Assembly: GCA_003210155.1 (NCBI GenBank)
Contig: QCNC01000003.1
Coordinates: 62,001-126,000 of the forward strand
DNA from: Prochlorococcus sp. AG-424-E18
Lineage (GTDB): Bacteria > Cyanobacteriota > Cyanobacteriia > PCC-6307 > Cyanobiaceae
Length of the DNA: 64,000 nt
Direction: 5' to 3'
Shown: piece by piece, positions 17,396 through 28,258 of the stretch
How positions within the stretch are numbered: the first letter of the stretch is position 1
Layout: each line of letters starts with the position of its first letter
Notes under the pieces: generated by a model
What the model saw: the letters and a program-made list of their open reading frames with translations, nothing else
The model's database searches: none
What the model was told of the DNA's origin: nothing
Position numbers and translations under genes: made by a program

Positions 17396-19690
17396 TTAAC
17401 CTCTTGCACCACCTGAAAAGGTAACAAGTTGTCCTTCACGAGTATTACCACTAGATCCAGTTATCAAGAAATCTGGTTTTTCTGTTTCCTCATTTCTTTT
17501 AACTTCCATAGGGGGCATTGCACTCATGAATCCTGCTCTTGATGGATTTCGCTTTCTAGAAGAAGCTCCCTCTGTGCCTGTCACCTTATCACCGCGATCC
17601 CAATCATCACCAGTTACGTTTCCCACTGATTGTCCTTCACCAGTAATCCTTGAAGCAACTCTTTTTTCTGGTGTTTTTGCAGCACGGTCTGCCTCTTCAA
17701 TTTCCATTTTTTGTTTATAGGTAATATTTTTATTCGGTTCAAATCTAAATTTTTCAGTGCCAGTGACCTTATCAACTGCCATATCAAAAGGTCCTGTTAC
17801 CTTTGAACCATTTTCATATTCATTACCCGTAACACCTTGAGTATTTTTTTCAGAATATTTATCTCTTGATGGTGATTTAACAGAGAATTCATTCCAAGAG
17901 TTACCTGCTGAATTTTCCGAATTCGCATAAGCAGTATCATTTGGAGGATTATCACAAGCTTGTGAGAACTGATCTCCACCAACATAAGGAGTCCCTGTTA
18001 GGTTTTTACAAGCACCTTTCTTAGCACCTGTCATTACTCCGCCAATTCCTGGTTGTTGTCCTGTAAGTCTGGCATTTGAATTATTTCCAGAATTAACTGT
18101 TGCTCTTGATTTCATATCTTCAGAAGTTTCAGTATTACAATTCTCATTAATCTGATCTAAGCCTGCGTATGGTGTTCCAGTTAACACTTTGCATGAACCT
18201 GGTTCATCTCCAGTTACTATTTCTGATCTTCCTGTCATAGTGCCGCTTATTAAATTTGACTTTGAAGAAAGGCTTAAACCTACTTTTCTAGCTTCTGGTT
18301 TTGGTTTTGAACCGCAATACTTCTCGTATTGTTGAGATCCTATATACTCATCGCCAGTTACATTCTTACAACTCCCATGTTCATTGCCTGTCATATGGTC
18401 TGATCTTCCAACCCCTGTACCAGTTACATTATTCCCATTAAGAGTGTTGTAACTACCTACTTTTTCAAATGCTTTGCCTTTTGGATTTGGCTCAGAGCCA
18501 AGATATTGATCTCCAGTTAACTGATGTCCAGAACCTGATTCATCACCAGTAACTAAGGTTGATCTACCAGGAAGTGATCCAGATACTTTTAATCCATCGG
18601 TTGTAGTACTGTGTTTAACCTTTGAAGGATTTTTTGGAACATCACCACAATACTTCTGTGATTGATTAGAAGATACATATTCAGTACCTGTAAGGTATTT
18701 ACAAGTCCCTGGCTCATCGCCTGTGACCCTATCAGATCTACCAACTTCATTCCCAGTCACTTTATTTCCTGATGTTGTTGCAGTAACAGTAGATCTAAGT
18801 GGTTGTTTATAACTTGGTCTATCTTGACAAAATTGATCAACAACTTCTGCTCCCATGTATTGGGTGCCAGTAACTGTTCTGCATGTACTTGCTTCATTTC
18901 CTGTAGTTTTTACAGATCTATTAGCTTGTGTTCCAGTCACTATTTGACCTGAATCAGTTTCACTTTTGCCAACTTTCCAGCTAGCATCAGCAATATTTTG
19001 TTTGGCGCCATTTTTATTTGGACCACATGGTCTACATTTACCATTACCTTTTTTGCCTGTAGCACCAGTTTTACTTCTTAACTCTCTCACTCTCTGCGAA
19101 ATTTCTCTACTACTTAAATCTGGATCTCCCCTTCTAGCTAAAGAAGCGGCACTGGTATTTTGTTTAGTTGCTGATTTACCATGCTTAGATTGAGCTTCTC
19201 TTCTCGCTAAAACAATATCTCTACTTGTATTAGTAATAGGCTTTCTCTTCTGATTAATTCTTCTCTTAAGGCTTGGCTTGAGGGACTTAGATTCTGTACT
19301 AGTTGAATCCTGACTTTCTTGATTTTTATTTATGGTTGATTTAACTATGTTTACAGGACTTTCTTTTTTAACATCAGTACGTGTTCTATCTGATGAAGTT
19401 ATAGCTGATTTTCCATGGGTAGACATTGCTTTTCTTCTCTCTATTACTAACTCTTTACTAGATAAAGTTGTTGAAGAATTTCTATTTACTTGAGTTTTTG
19501 GAATATGTTTTGTAGCTGGTTTTGAAATATTATGATTATTAGAAGAAGACTGAGTCCCAGAAATATGTATATCTTTAGAAGATCGAACTCTATCTTTGGT
19601 AGTTGAAGAATAAGCAGCAGCTTTTTTACCGCTATCACTCATGGCCTTTCTTCTTTCAAGTGCAATCTCTCTGCTAGTTTTTTGTGACAT
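17396..19690 (-). CDS. csoS2: Carboxysome assembly scaffold CsoS2
   Basis: A 764-residue intrinsically disordered scaffold that links RuBisCO to the shell. Four N-terminal RuBisCO-binding motifs are visible (about 5-27, 77-97, 156-174, 193-212; pattern S-R-E-x-x-x-x-R-R). Six middle repeats follow (about 250-288, 311-348, 369-405, 422-459, 481-518, 542-579; pattern V-T-G-x-E-x-G-x-C). A C-terminal region ends in LVTFSGGARG. The third middle repeat has lost its cysteines. The ATG at 19690 is preferred to a TTG three codons upstream. I see no obvious second isoform. Confidence 0.95.
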   Translation of the reverse strand: MSQKTSREIALERRKAMSDSGKKAAAYSSTTKDRVRSSKDIHISGTQSSSNNHNISKPATKHIPKTQVNRNSSTTLSSKELVIERRKAMSTHGKSAITSSDRTRTDVKKESPVNIVKSTINKNQESQDSTSTESKSLKPSLKRRINQKRKPITNTSRDIVLARREAQSKHGKSATKQNTSAASLARRGDPDLSSREISQRVRELRSKTGATGKKGNGKCRPCGPNKNGAKQNIADASWKVGKSETDSGQIVTGTQANRSVKTTGNEASTCRTVTGTQYMGAEVVDQFCQDRPSYKQPLRSTVTATTSGNKVTGNEVGRSDRVTGDEPGTCKYLTGTEYVSSNQSQKYCGDVPKNPSKVKHSTTTDGLKVSGSLPGRSTLVTGDESGSGHQLTGDQYLGSEPNPKGKAFEKVGSYNTLNGNNVTGTGVGRSDHMTGNEHGSCKNVTGDEYIGSQQYEKYCGSKPKPEARKVGLSLSSKSNLISGTMTGRSEIVTGDEPGSCKVLTGTPYAGLDQINENCNTETSEDMKSRATVNSGNNSNARLTGQQPGIGGVMTGAKKGACKNLTGTPYVGGDQFSQACDNPPNDTAYANSENSAGNSWNEFSVKSPSRDKYSEKNTQGVTGNEYENGSKVTGPFDMAVDKVTGTEKFRFEPNKNITYKQKMEIEEADRAAKTPEKRVASRITGEGQSVGNVTGDDWDRGDKVTGTEGASSRKRNPSRAGFMSAMPPMEVKRNEETEKPDFLITGSSGNTREGQLVTFSGGARG

Positions 19691-19731
19691 AATCTTCAAG
19701 TTTGAAATTCTTTAAAAACTTTTTTGAAAAA

Positions 19732-19759
19732 CTTTCTCCAAAAAATTTTTTGGAGAAAG
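19732..19759 (-). terminator. Strong hairpin between rbcS and csoS2
   Basis: A perfect 28-nt palindrome whose half is ctttctccaaaaaa lies 22 nt after the rbcS stop. On the minus strand it is followed by a T/A-rich run. It can act as a partial terminator or as a 3' end protecting rbcLS mRNA, lowering expression of csoS2 and later genes relative to RuBisCO. Confidence 0.6.
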
Positions 19760-19781
19760 ATATTAACTACGATAAGTAGCT

Positions 19782-20123
19782 TTAACGTCCTTGGAAAACT
19801 ACAAAAGCTGTTCCTTGACTTTGAGTGTAAGCATCGTATCCGATGATTCTTACATGATGATCAGGGTATGCTCTATGACATGCCTCTAATTCGCTCACGA
19901 TCAAGTTAAGATCTTTTTCCCCAAAGAATGGGAGTTTCCAATAAGACCAATAAGTTTGCATACATCCACTTGGATGAACATGCTCAATAACTGGACTCCA
20001 ACCTTGAGCAATTATGTACGCAATTTGGTCATATATTTCTTCCTGGGTCATCGGTGGTAAGAAACCGAATGTTTCCAGGGTTGCAACTGTTTGATAGTCG
20101 CTTACTGTGCTCTGGAAAGGCAT
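19782..20123 (-). CDS. rbcS: RuBisCO small subunit, form IA
   Basis: A 113-residue small subunit that caps the L8 core of RuBisCO. Recognisable are the start M-P-F-Q-S-T-V-S-D-Y-Q-T-V-A-T-L-E-T-F-G-F-L-P, the W-S-Y-W-K-L-P-F-F-G-E region and R-I-I-G-Y-D. It is the short form without the plant insertion. Hairpins lie on both sides, and no Shine-Dalgarno site is visible before the ATG. Confidence 0.97.
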   Translation of the reverse strand: MPFQSTVSDYQTVATLETFGFLPPMTQEEIYDQIAYIIAQGWSPVIEHVHPSGCMQTYWSYWKLPFFGEKDLNLIVSELEACHRAYPDHHVRIIGYDAYTQSQGTAFVVFQGR

Positions 20124-20149
20124 AATTAATCAAAATGTGAATGTAATTA

Positions 20150-20163
20150 CTCGTAAAAACGAG
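20150..20163 (-). other. Small hairpin in the rbcL-rbcS spacer
   Basis: A 5-bp stem (ctcgt / acgag) with a 4-nt loop lies in the 89-nt spacer, 26 nt before the rbcS start. It may hide or space the rbcS start region. Confidence 0.35.
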
Positions 20164-20175
20164 ATTTTAATAAGT

Positions 20176-20198
20176 TTGAGGAGAATTAATCTCCTCAA
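20176..20198 (-). other. Stable hairpin just after rbcL
   Basis: A 9-bp perfect stem (ttgaggaga / tctcctcaa) with a 5-nt loop starts about 15 nt after the rbcL stop. An alternative pairing of the bases nearer the stop with ttgag is also possible. It probably protects the rbcL 3' end or tunes read-through to rbcS. Confidence 0.5.
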
Positions 20199-20212
20199 TT
20201 TCGAAACTTGAG

Positions 20213-21628
20213 TTAACCCTGAACGTCAAGCTTGTCGACAGTGTCAAACTCGAACTTAATTTCCTTCCAAGTTTCTAGAGCAATAGCTAATTCAGGACTA
20301 TGCTTAGCAGCTTCCATAAGAATGTCTCTACTCTCTTTTTCGATTTCGCGACCAGCATTACGGGCTTTTACACAAGCTTCTAAAGCAACTCTGTTAGCTG
20401 CAGCTCCAGCAGCTGAACCCCATGGATGACCATGTGTTCCTCCACCGAACTGAAGACAGGAATCATCCCCAAAGATCGCAAGAAGTGCAGGCATATGCCA
20501 AACATGGATACCACCTGATGCGACTGCAAATACTCCAGGCATTGAACCCCAATCTTGATCAAAGAAGTTTCCTCTTGATCTATCTTCAGGAACAAATGAC
20601 TCTCTTAAGTTGTCAATATAACCAAGAGTTGTTTGACGATCACCTTCTAGTTTTCCAACCACGGTTCCAGTATGTAGTTGGTCTCCTCCAGATAGTCTCA
20701 AACATTTTGCAAGAACTCTGAAGTGAATACCATGTTTTGGATGTCTATCAATAACAGCATGCATAGCTCTGTGAATATGCAGAAGCATGCCATTTTTACG
20801 ACACCAATTAGCTAATCCAGTATTTGCAGTAAAACCACCAGTTATATAATCATGCATGATGATTGGCATATCTAGCTCTTTTGCAAATTCAGCTCTTTCA
20901 TAGAGTTCTTCAGGAGTGTTAGCAGTACAATTTAGATAGTGACCTTTAACTTCTCCAGTTTCTCGCTGAGCAAGCTTAACTGCTTCTGCAACAAACTCAA
21001 ATCTTTCTCTCCAACGTTGGAATGGTTGAGAATTAATATTCTCATCATCCTTCGTTAAATCAAGACCGCCTCTAAGACATTCATATACAACTCGACCATA
21101 GTTTTTACCAGATAATCCTAATTTAGGTTTGATGGTACAACCAAGTAGAGGTCTTCCGTATTTGTTAAGTCGATCTCTTTCAACTACGATTCCGTTTGGT
21201 GGACCACCGCAAGTTTTAATGAAAGCAATTGGGAATCTAATATCTTCTAGACGTAGATGCCTAAGAGCTTTAAATCCAAAAACGTTTCCTACAAGAGATG
21301 TTAATACGTTTGTAATTGAGCCTTCTTCAAAAAGATCTAAAGGATATGCAATAAAAGCATAGAAAGCTTCAGGATCTCCAGGAACGTCTTCGATTCGATA
21401 ACAACGTCCTTTATAAAATTCTAAGTCTGTAAGTAACTCGGACCAAACTGTTGACCAAGTACCTGTTGAAGATTCAGCGGCAACAGCTGCTGCAACTTCT
21501 TCTCTTGGAACACCTTCCTGACCTGTACATTTAAAACAGGCTAGTAAATCGGTGTCTAGGGGTACATATTCTGGAGTCCAGTAGGTATCTCTGTACTCCT
21601 TTACCCCTGCGTCATACTTCTTACTCAT
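20213..21628 (-). CDS. rbcL: RuBisCO large subunit, form IA
   Basis: A 471-residue catalytic subunit that carboxylates ribulose bisphosphate in the carboxysome. The carbamylated Lys193 and the Mg2+ ligands Asp195 and Glu196 are in [10 protein letters not shown]. The catalytic Lys167 is in TIKPKLG, and the loop 6 region reads [10 protein letters not shown]. The start [19 protein letters not shown] is typical of the proteobacterial-type form IA of marine picocyanobacteria. It lies between csoS1 and rbcS in the cso operon. Confidence 0.98.
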   Translation of the reverse strand: MSKKYDAGVKEYRDTYWTPEYVPLDTDLLACFKCTGQEGVPREEVAAAVAAESSTGTWSTVWSELLTDLEFYKGRCYRIEDVPGDPEAFYAFIAYPLDLFEEGSITNVLTSLVGNVFGFKALRHLRLEDIRFPIAFIKTCGGPPNGIVVERDRLNKYGRPLLGCTIKPKLGLSGKNYGRVVYECLRGGLDLTKDDENINSQPFQRWRERFEFVAEAVKLAQRETGEVKGHYLNCTANTPEELYERAEFAKELDMPIIMHDYITGGFTANTGLANWCRKNGMLLHIHRAMHAVIDRHPKHGIHFRVLAKCLRLSGGDQLHTGTVVGKLEGDRQTTLGYIDNLRESFVPEDRSRGNFFDQDWGSMPGVFAVASGGIHVWHMPALLAIFGDDSCLQFGGGTHGHPWGSAAGAAANRVALEACVKARNAGREIEKESRDILMEAAKHSPELAIALETWKEIKFEFDTVDKLDVQG

Positions 21629-21668
21629 AAGGATAAATTTAGGTCTGTGTAGGGAAAATAATTATTTT

Positions 21669-21688
21669 GCAAAATTTATAAATCTTGC
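21669..21688 (-). other. Hairpin between csoS1 and rbcL
   Basis: A near-perfect 20-nt inverted repeat (gcaaaattta / taaatcttgc on the plus strand) forms a fully paired stem in RNA if one G-U pair is counted. It lies 9 nt after the csoS1 stop. Confidence 0.45.
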
Positions 21689-21697
21689 TTTATTTAA

Positions 21698-22009
21698 TTA
21701 GTCCTTTTGACCAAGAAATTCACCATTACCTAGAGCAGGTTCAACTTCTCTATGAGGACGAGCAATAATGTGAGCCGCAACTAAACCGTCACCAACTCTT
21801 TCACAAGCATCAGCACCAGCTCTTACAGCTGCGTTAACTGCGCCTGTTTCGCCTCTAACTAATACTGTGACATAACCGCCACCAACGAATTCACGACCAA
21901 TAAGGCGAACTTCTGCTGCCTTTGTCATTGCGTCTGCTGCTTCGATTGCAGGTACAAGTCCGCGTGTCTCGATCATGCCGAGAGCGATGCCCATTGTTTC
22001 TGTAGCCAT
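21698..22009 (-). CDS. csoS1: Carboxysome shell hexamer protein CsoS1
   Basis: A 103-residue BMC-domain protein that forms the hexagonal tiles of the shell facets. The markers G-M-I-E-T-R-G-L-V-P, A-A-D-A-M-T-K-A-A-E-V-R-L-I-G, Y-V-T-V-L-V-R-G-E-T-G-A-V and ARPHREVEPALG are intact. It is the first gene of the operon, and its upstream region is the 328-bp divergent spacer with rdgB. Confidence 0.97.
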   Translation of the reverse strand: MATETMGIALGMIETRGLVPAIEAADAMTKAAEVRLIGREFVGGGYVTVLVRGETGAVNAAVRAGADACERVGDGLVAAHIIARPHREVEPALGNGEFLGQKD

Positions 22010-22027
22010 TGTCTACTAAATACTAAA

Positions 22028-22041
22028 TGTGGAATGTTCAA
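22028..22041 (+). repeat. Direct repeat copy 1, TGTGGAATGTTCAA
   Basis: A 14-nt sequence repeated exactly 231 bp downstream. This copy starts 18 nt before the csoS1 start codon as read on the opposite strand, so it lies in the csoS1 leader or core promoter. Confidence 0.6.
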
Positions 22042-22236
22042 TTCGAAGAATGCTTCATTAAGTACTTATAAGTCAAGCGTTTTCGACAAAATCTCCATTA
22101 ATGTTTTTTCTATCATTCATAAGTTAAACTTATCACCCTTGGTACTATTGATATGTCAATACTTATGCAAATTAGTTAGTGCATCAAAACATACTGTTGT
22201 GTTAAGAAAAAATTTACATTATGTTATTTCCGTACG

Positions 22237-22251
22237 AGACAGGCCCTGTCT
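22237..22251. repeat. 15-nt palindrome AGACAGGCCCTGTCT
   Basis: A perfect 7-bp inverted repeat around a single C. A further cctgtct copy follows at about 22278-22284, so the half site occurs three times. This looks like a dimeric regulator operator or a small RNA hairpin. Confidence 0.5.
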
Positions 22252-22258
22252 ACACAGG

Positions 22259-22272
22259 TGTGGAATGTTCAA
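22259..22272 (+). repeat. Direct repeat copy 2, TGTGGAATGTTCAA
   Basis: The second exact copy of the 14-nt repeat, 65 nt before the rdgB start and next to the 15-nt palindrome. Confidence 0.6.
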
Positions 22273-22337
22273 CCTTTCCTGTCTCCGTATCAAGCTTTGA
22301 AGTAAGATAATATTCACAATAAATTTCTTATATTATT

Positions 22338-22922
22338 TTGAACCTTCCAGTACTGACTATTGCGAGTGGCAATCAAAGAAAAGTATCTGAAATCTCAGAG
22401 ATGCTGGATGTTTTGTCTTTAAAGGTTGAGAAGCAACCAAAATATTTAAATGTCGAAGAAACTGGGAAAACATATTTTGAGAATGCACTACTTAAAGCCA
22501 AGGCAGCTTCTCTAGAGACAAAAACTTGGGCGTTAGCTGATGACTCGGGTCTTGAAGTAGATGTTTTAGATGGTCGACCAGGAATTTATTCTGCTCGATA
22601 TGCCAAAAATAATGATGAGAAAATTAAAAAATTAATTAATGAACTTTCTGATAGTCCTTATAGGAGTGCAAGATTTATAAGTTGTATGGTTTTGTGCGAT
22701 CCCTCAGGAAACTTAGTTAAAGATACAACAGGAATATGTTGGGGAGAAATTCTTAAGAACCCCAAATATCCAAATGGGGAGTTCGAATCTATTTTTTGGG
22801 TTAAAGAAGCTAATTGTGTTTACGGTGAGCTCTCACAATCACAACTAAATAAATTAGGTAGTAGAGGTAAAGCTGCAAAAATTATGTCACCTTTTTTAAA
22901 AAAAGAGATAGGTTTAAGTTAA
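22338..22922 (+). CDS. rdgB: Non-canonical purine NTP pyrophosphatase (RdgB/HAM1)
   Basis: A 194-residue house-cleaning enzyme that hydrolyses dITP and XTP to the monophosphates. The nucleotide-binding start L-T-I-A-S-G-N-Q-R-K, the metal site A-L-A-D-D-S-G-L-E-V-D, RPGIYSARYA and the final S-R-G-K-A-A-K-I-M are present. It begins with TTG at 22338. The C-terminal part is somewhat diverged around residues 145-160. Convergent with csoS1D. Confidence 0.92.
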   Translation: MNLPVLTIASGNQRKVSEISEMLDVLSLKVEKQPKYLNVEETGKTYFENALLKAKAASLETKTWALADDSGLEVDVLDGRPGIYSARYAKNNDEKIKKLINELSDSPYRSARFISCMVLCDPSGNLVKDTTGICWGEILKNPKYPNGEFESIFWVKEANCVYGELSQSQLNKLGSRGKAAKIMSPFLKKEIGLS

Positions 22923-22945
22923 AAAAAAGTTTAAATAAAAATTTC

Positions 22946-23716
22946 TCAATAATTTGAAATTTCATCAATTGCTCTTATAGCAGCAGCAGCTGCTTCTTCT
23001 ACATCTCCTTCTTTCCCTGCGAGAGTTAATCTACCAAAAGCACCAACTGCCTTTACATCAACGACAGTTATATTTGATGCTTTTTCTGCTTCATTTGCTG
23101 CCTTTAAAACATAACCAGCCGGTTCAGTTTCTAATATAAACATACTCATTCCAGATTGAATCATTGATCCACTTCTATTTTGTCTATTTATTAAAACAGC
23201 ATGATCTGGAGTAATAGCTCGAATAACTTCTGTCCAACTTGTTGAAGGTTTAGTTCTTTTTCTGACTTCACTACCAATAGCATCTAGAACAACATCCCCA
23301 GAATGCAAGACAGTACTTTGATCTTTATGGTAAAGAGCAAGAGAACCAAATGCTCTTTCAACTATCATCTGTCCCAGTCTTACATTACTAGCCTTCAAGG
23401 CAATATCAGTGACTCTATGAACGGCCATTCCAGGTGAAACTTCCATCCAAAGGCATGAATCTCCAGGAATTGGTAAAAAACCTCTACTAACAGTTCCCAT
23501 ATATGCAGCCAATTGAGGCTGAAGAGAATCTAAAAAAACATAGGTTCTTAACTCAATTTGTTCTACTTGACTTGCTTGTCTGGATACCAAGGACTTTTCT
23601 GAATCAGTTGTAATAAAACAGCTTGCACCACTGGACTGAGATTGCACCTCAGATCCTGTGACAAGAGAACTCCCTTTCTTTCGTTCCCCTCTGTTTAAAC
23701 TAGAAGTTGGTTCCAT
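22946..23716 (-). CDS. csoS1D: Tandem-BMC carboxysome shell protein CsoS1D
   Basis: A 256-residue shell protein with two BMC domains in tandem (about 51-150 and 152-256) after a low-complexity N-terminal tail of roughly 50 residues. It forms pseudohexameric trimers with a large gated pore in known alpha-carboxysomes. The C-terminal domain ends [11 protein letters not shown]. It is separated from the main operon by rdgB and has its own promoter, which would let it be controlled apart from csoS1. Confidence 0.92.
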   Translation of the reverse strand: MEPTSSLNRGERKKGSSLVTGSEVQSQSSGASCFITTDSEKSLVSRQASQVEQIELRTYVFLDSLQPQLAAYMGTVSRGFLPIPGDSCLWMEVSPGMAVHRVTDIALKASNVRLGQMIVERAFGSLALYHKDQSTVLHSGDVVLDAIGSEVRKRTKPSTSWTEVIRAITPDHAVLINRQNRSGSMIQSGMSMFILETEPAGYVLKAANEAEKASNITVVDVKAVGAFGRLTLAGKEGDVEEAAAAAIRAIDEISNY

Positions 23717-23813
23717 TCACGCGACTATAACGGATAATGGTTCATTTTTTCTATTAAATTTACTTGCATGCTTCCCACAAAACGATAACTTCAAGTAAAA
23801 GATATGCATTTTT

Positions 23814-24182
23814 ATGGGAAATTCTCAAAAAAAAGAACCAAATGTTTCTGGAACTGAAAAAGAACTAACTCCTGATCAAACTCTTGGATTAGTCAGCCTA
23901 AGCTTAATGCAAAAACTATCTCAGAAAGACCCATCTTTTAGTTGGTTAGAAGAAGATAAAATCGAGAAAGTAAATCTTAAAAATCTTAGAGATAGATTGG
24001 AGTTAACGCAATTAGCTATAAATACTGGAGCACCTTTAACCACTTCAGAAGTCACAGCTTTAATTGGAGCAAAGCCCGGTAAATCTAAGTTAGAAAGAGC
24101 AGGATTATTAGCAACGAAAATAGCTAGAAATGTATGGAAAATTTCAAAAACAAGTCAAGGAAATTCCTTCTACAGAAATTAA
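23814..24182 (+). CDS. Conserved cyanobacterial protein of unknown function
   Basis: A 122-residue soluble protein, mainly helical and basic at the C-terminus. It has a charged N-terminal tail (1-25), a helix L-G-L-V-S-L-S-L-M-Q-K-L, then L-K-N-L-R-D-R-L-E-L-T and a T-T-S-E-V-T-A-L-I-G-A-K-P-G segment that could be a helix-turn-helix. It lies between divergent csoS1D and chlN, with 158 bp before chlN. I do not recognise a family; a DNA- or RNA-binding role is only a guess. Confidence 0.6.
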   Translation: MGNSQKKEPNVSGTEKELTPDQTLGLVSLSLMQKLSQKDPSFSWLEEDKIEKVNLKNLRDRLELTQLAINTGAPLTTSEVTALIGAKPGKSKLERAGLLATKIARNVWKISKTSQGNSFYRN

Positions 24183-24248
24183 AATATATCCTAAAAAATA
24201 AATTTCATAACTCTCATTTAAGTATTTAAACATTCATATAAGTTTTTC

Positions 24249-24262
24249 AAATGTGTACATTT
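24249..24262. promoter_or_regulatory. Interrupted palindrome upstream of chlN
   Basis: AAATGT-GT-ACATTT is a symmetric 6+2+6 site about 80 nt before chlN. It could be a dimer-binding operator for the DPOR genes. It does not fit the NtcA pattern GTA-N8-TAC. Confidence 0.25.
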
Positions 24263-24334
24263 TGTAAGAGAACTTATTAATTACTTTCTTATATTTAAAA
24301 GTTTATGCAAGCTTGAAATATAAGCTCTTGATAA

Positions 24335-25597
<1,263 letters not shown>

Positions 25598-25602
25598 AAA
25601 CT

Positions 25603-27175
25603 ATGGAATTAACTCTTTGGACGTATGAAGGACCACCACATGTTGGTGCTATGAGAATTGCCTCGTCAATGAAAGATATTCATTATGTGCTTCATGCACC
25701 CCAAGGAGATACATATGCAGATCTTCTCTTTACAATGATTGAGAGGAGGGGGCAAAGGCCTCCAGTAACTTATACAACTTTTCAGGCTAGAGACCTTGGA
25801 GGCGATACAGCAGAATTAGTGAAAAAAAATATTAAGGAAGCGGTTGAACGATTCAAACCCAAAACTCTTTTGGTCGGAGAAAGTTGTACAGCAGAACTTA
25901 TCCAAGACCAACCTGGTGCACTTGCGAAAGGGATGGGGTTTGATATGCCGATTGTGAATCTTGAATTACCTGCTTATAGCAAGAAAGAAAATTGGGGGGG
26001 CCTCAGAAACCTTTTATCAACTAACAAGAACTCTTTTAAAAGAAAAAGTAAGTTCTTCAGACAAAATAAATCCCCTTAGGTGGAGGGAATTAGGTAGGAG
26101 ACCAAAAGTTAATATACTTGGCCCTTCATTACTAGGATTTAGATGCAGAGATGATGTAATCGAAATTCAACGCATACTTTCGGAACAAGGTATAGATACA
26201 AACGTAGTTGCTCCATTAGGTGCTAGTTCTGATGATATTGAAAGACTAATTGATGCTGAAATAAATATCTGTCTTTATCAAGAAATTGCTGAAGCTTCAT
26301 GTGAGTGGCTTAAACGGAACTTTGGAATGGAATATACGAATACTATTCCTATTGGAATAAAAAATACAATTGAATTTATAAATGAAGTTCATGAGAAATT
26401 AGATCTTCCTTTAACGAATAAAGAAGAATTAGAACATAAATCAAAACTTCCTTGGTACTCAAAATCAGTTGACTCAAATTATCTAACTGGTAAAAGAGTT
26501 TTTATTTTTGGTGATGGAACACATGCAATTGCAGCAGCCAAAATTGCTAAGGAAGAATTGGGTTTTGAAGTGGTTGGTCTTGGAACATACAGCAGGGAGA
26601 TGGCCAGGCAAGTAAGAGCTACAGCAAAAGATCTTAATGTAGAAGCTCTGATAACTAACAATTATCTAGAAGTGGAAGATGCCATGAGAAAGGCCGCCCC
26701 TGAACTAGTTTTAGGGACCCAAATGGAAAGACATAGTGCAAAAAGGCTCGGCATTCCATGCTCAGTAATTAGTACTCCAATGCATGTTCAAGATGTTCCT
26801 GCAAGATATAGCCCTCAAATGGGATGGGAAGGAGCAAATGTGATTTTTGATGACTGGGTACATCCCCTAATGATGGGCTTAGAAGAGCATCTTATTGATA
26901 TGTTCAAACATGACTTTGAGTTTGTTGATGGTCATCAAAGCCATTTAGGACATACAGCGACAAACACAAATGACATTTTAAATTCTGACGAGAAAAAAGA
27001 AAAAAATAGTAAAGAAGGAATTATCTGGACTGAATCTGGTAGAGCTGAATTAACAAAAGTTCCATTTTTTGTAAGAGGGAAAGTTAAAACAAATACTGAA
27101 AAATACGCAATCTTGAGAGGAATTCCAGAGATAAGCGATGAAACTCTTTACGACGCTAAAGCATATTTCAGTTAA
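25603..27175 (+). pseudogene. chlB: DPOR subunit B, split by a one-base insertion
   Basis: The catalytic partner of ChlN. Asp36 (in PQGDTYAD) is the fourth ligand of the shared Fe-S cluster and is present. Residues 1-132 read normally to N-W-G, then seven G residues (25994-26000) shift the frame and the chain stops at 26079 after 26 foreign residues. With six G residues the frame continues [10 protein letters not shown] to the stop at 27175, giving a normal 523-residue ChlB. Everything else looks intact, so either a sequencing error or a very recent mutation is likely. Confidence 0.93.
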
Positions 27176-27364
27176 TTTCTACTAATAAAATATAATTAAG
27201 TCATGAGTATTTTCACTCATAATCTAATAGATTTAATCCTAAAAATTCAGTTATAAGAACATATTTCACACTTTTAATACAATTAAATACATATTTGTTT
27301 AGAAATATATTTCATGTGTATTTGCGCTGCAAGAATATAAATAATAATGTGTTTTAAGCTTTAA

Positions 27365-28252
<888 letters not shown>

Positions 28253-28258
28253 TCTATA

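Larger units (their letters stand above)
22010..22337. promoter_or_regulatory. Divergent csoS1/rdgB control region
   Basis: This is the longest gene-free stretch in the window (328 bp) and holds the promoter of the carboxysome operon on one side and of rdgB on the other. It contains a 14-nt direct repeat, a 15-nt palindrome and smaller palindromes (ttcgaa, aagtactt). It looks richer in G and C than neighbouring spacers. An 88-codon open frame inside it has no protein-like features that I can recognise. Confidence 0.55.

Noticed and set aside
17396-19690. Programmed frameshift making two CsoS2 forms
   Set aside because: I could not find an obvious slippery site with a nearby stem in the expected region, and the full-length frame is open throughout.
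22034-22300. An 88-codon open frame in the csoS1/rdgB spacer
   Set aside because: It has no recognisable motif, an odd cysteine-rich composition and overlaps a repeat-bearing control region. It is more likely chance than coding.
25961-27175. A separate gene starting at 25961 inside chlB
   Set aside because: Its first 13 residues are out of frame with ChlB and the rest is the normal ChlB C-terminal part. The start is an artefact of the frameshift.
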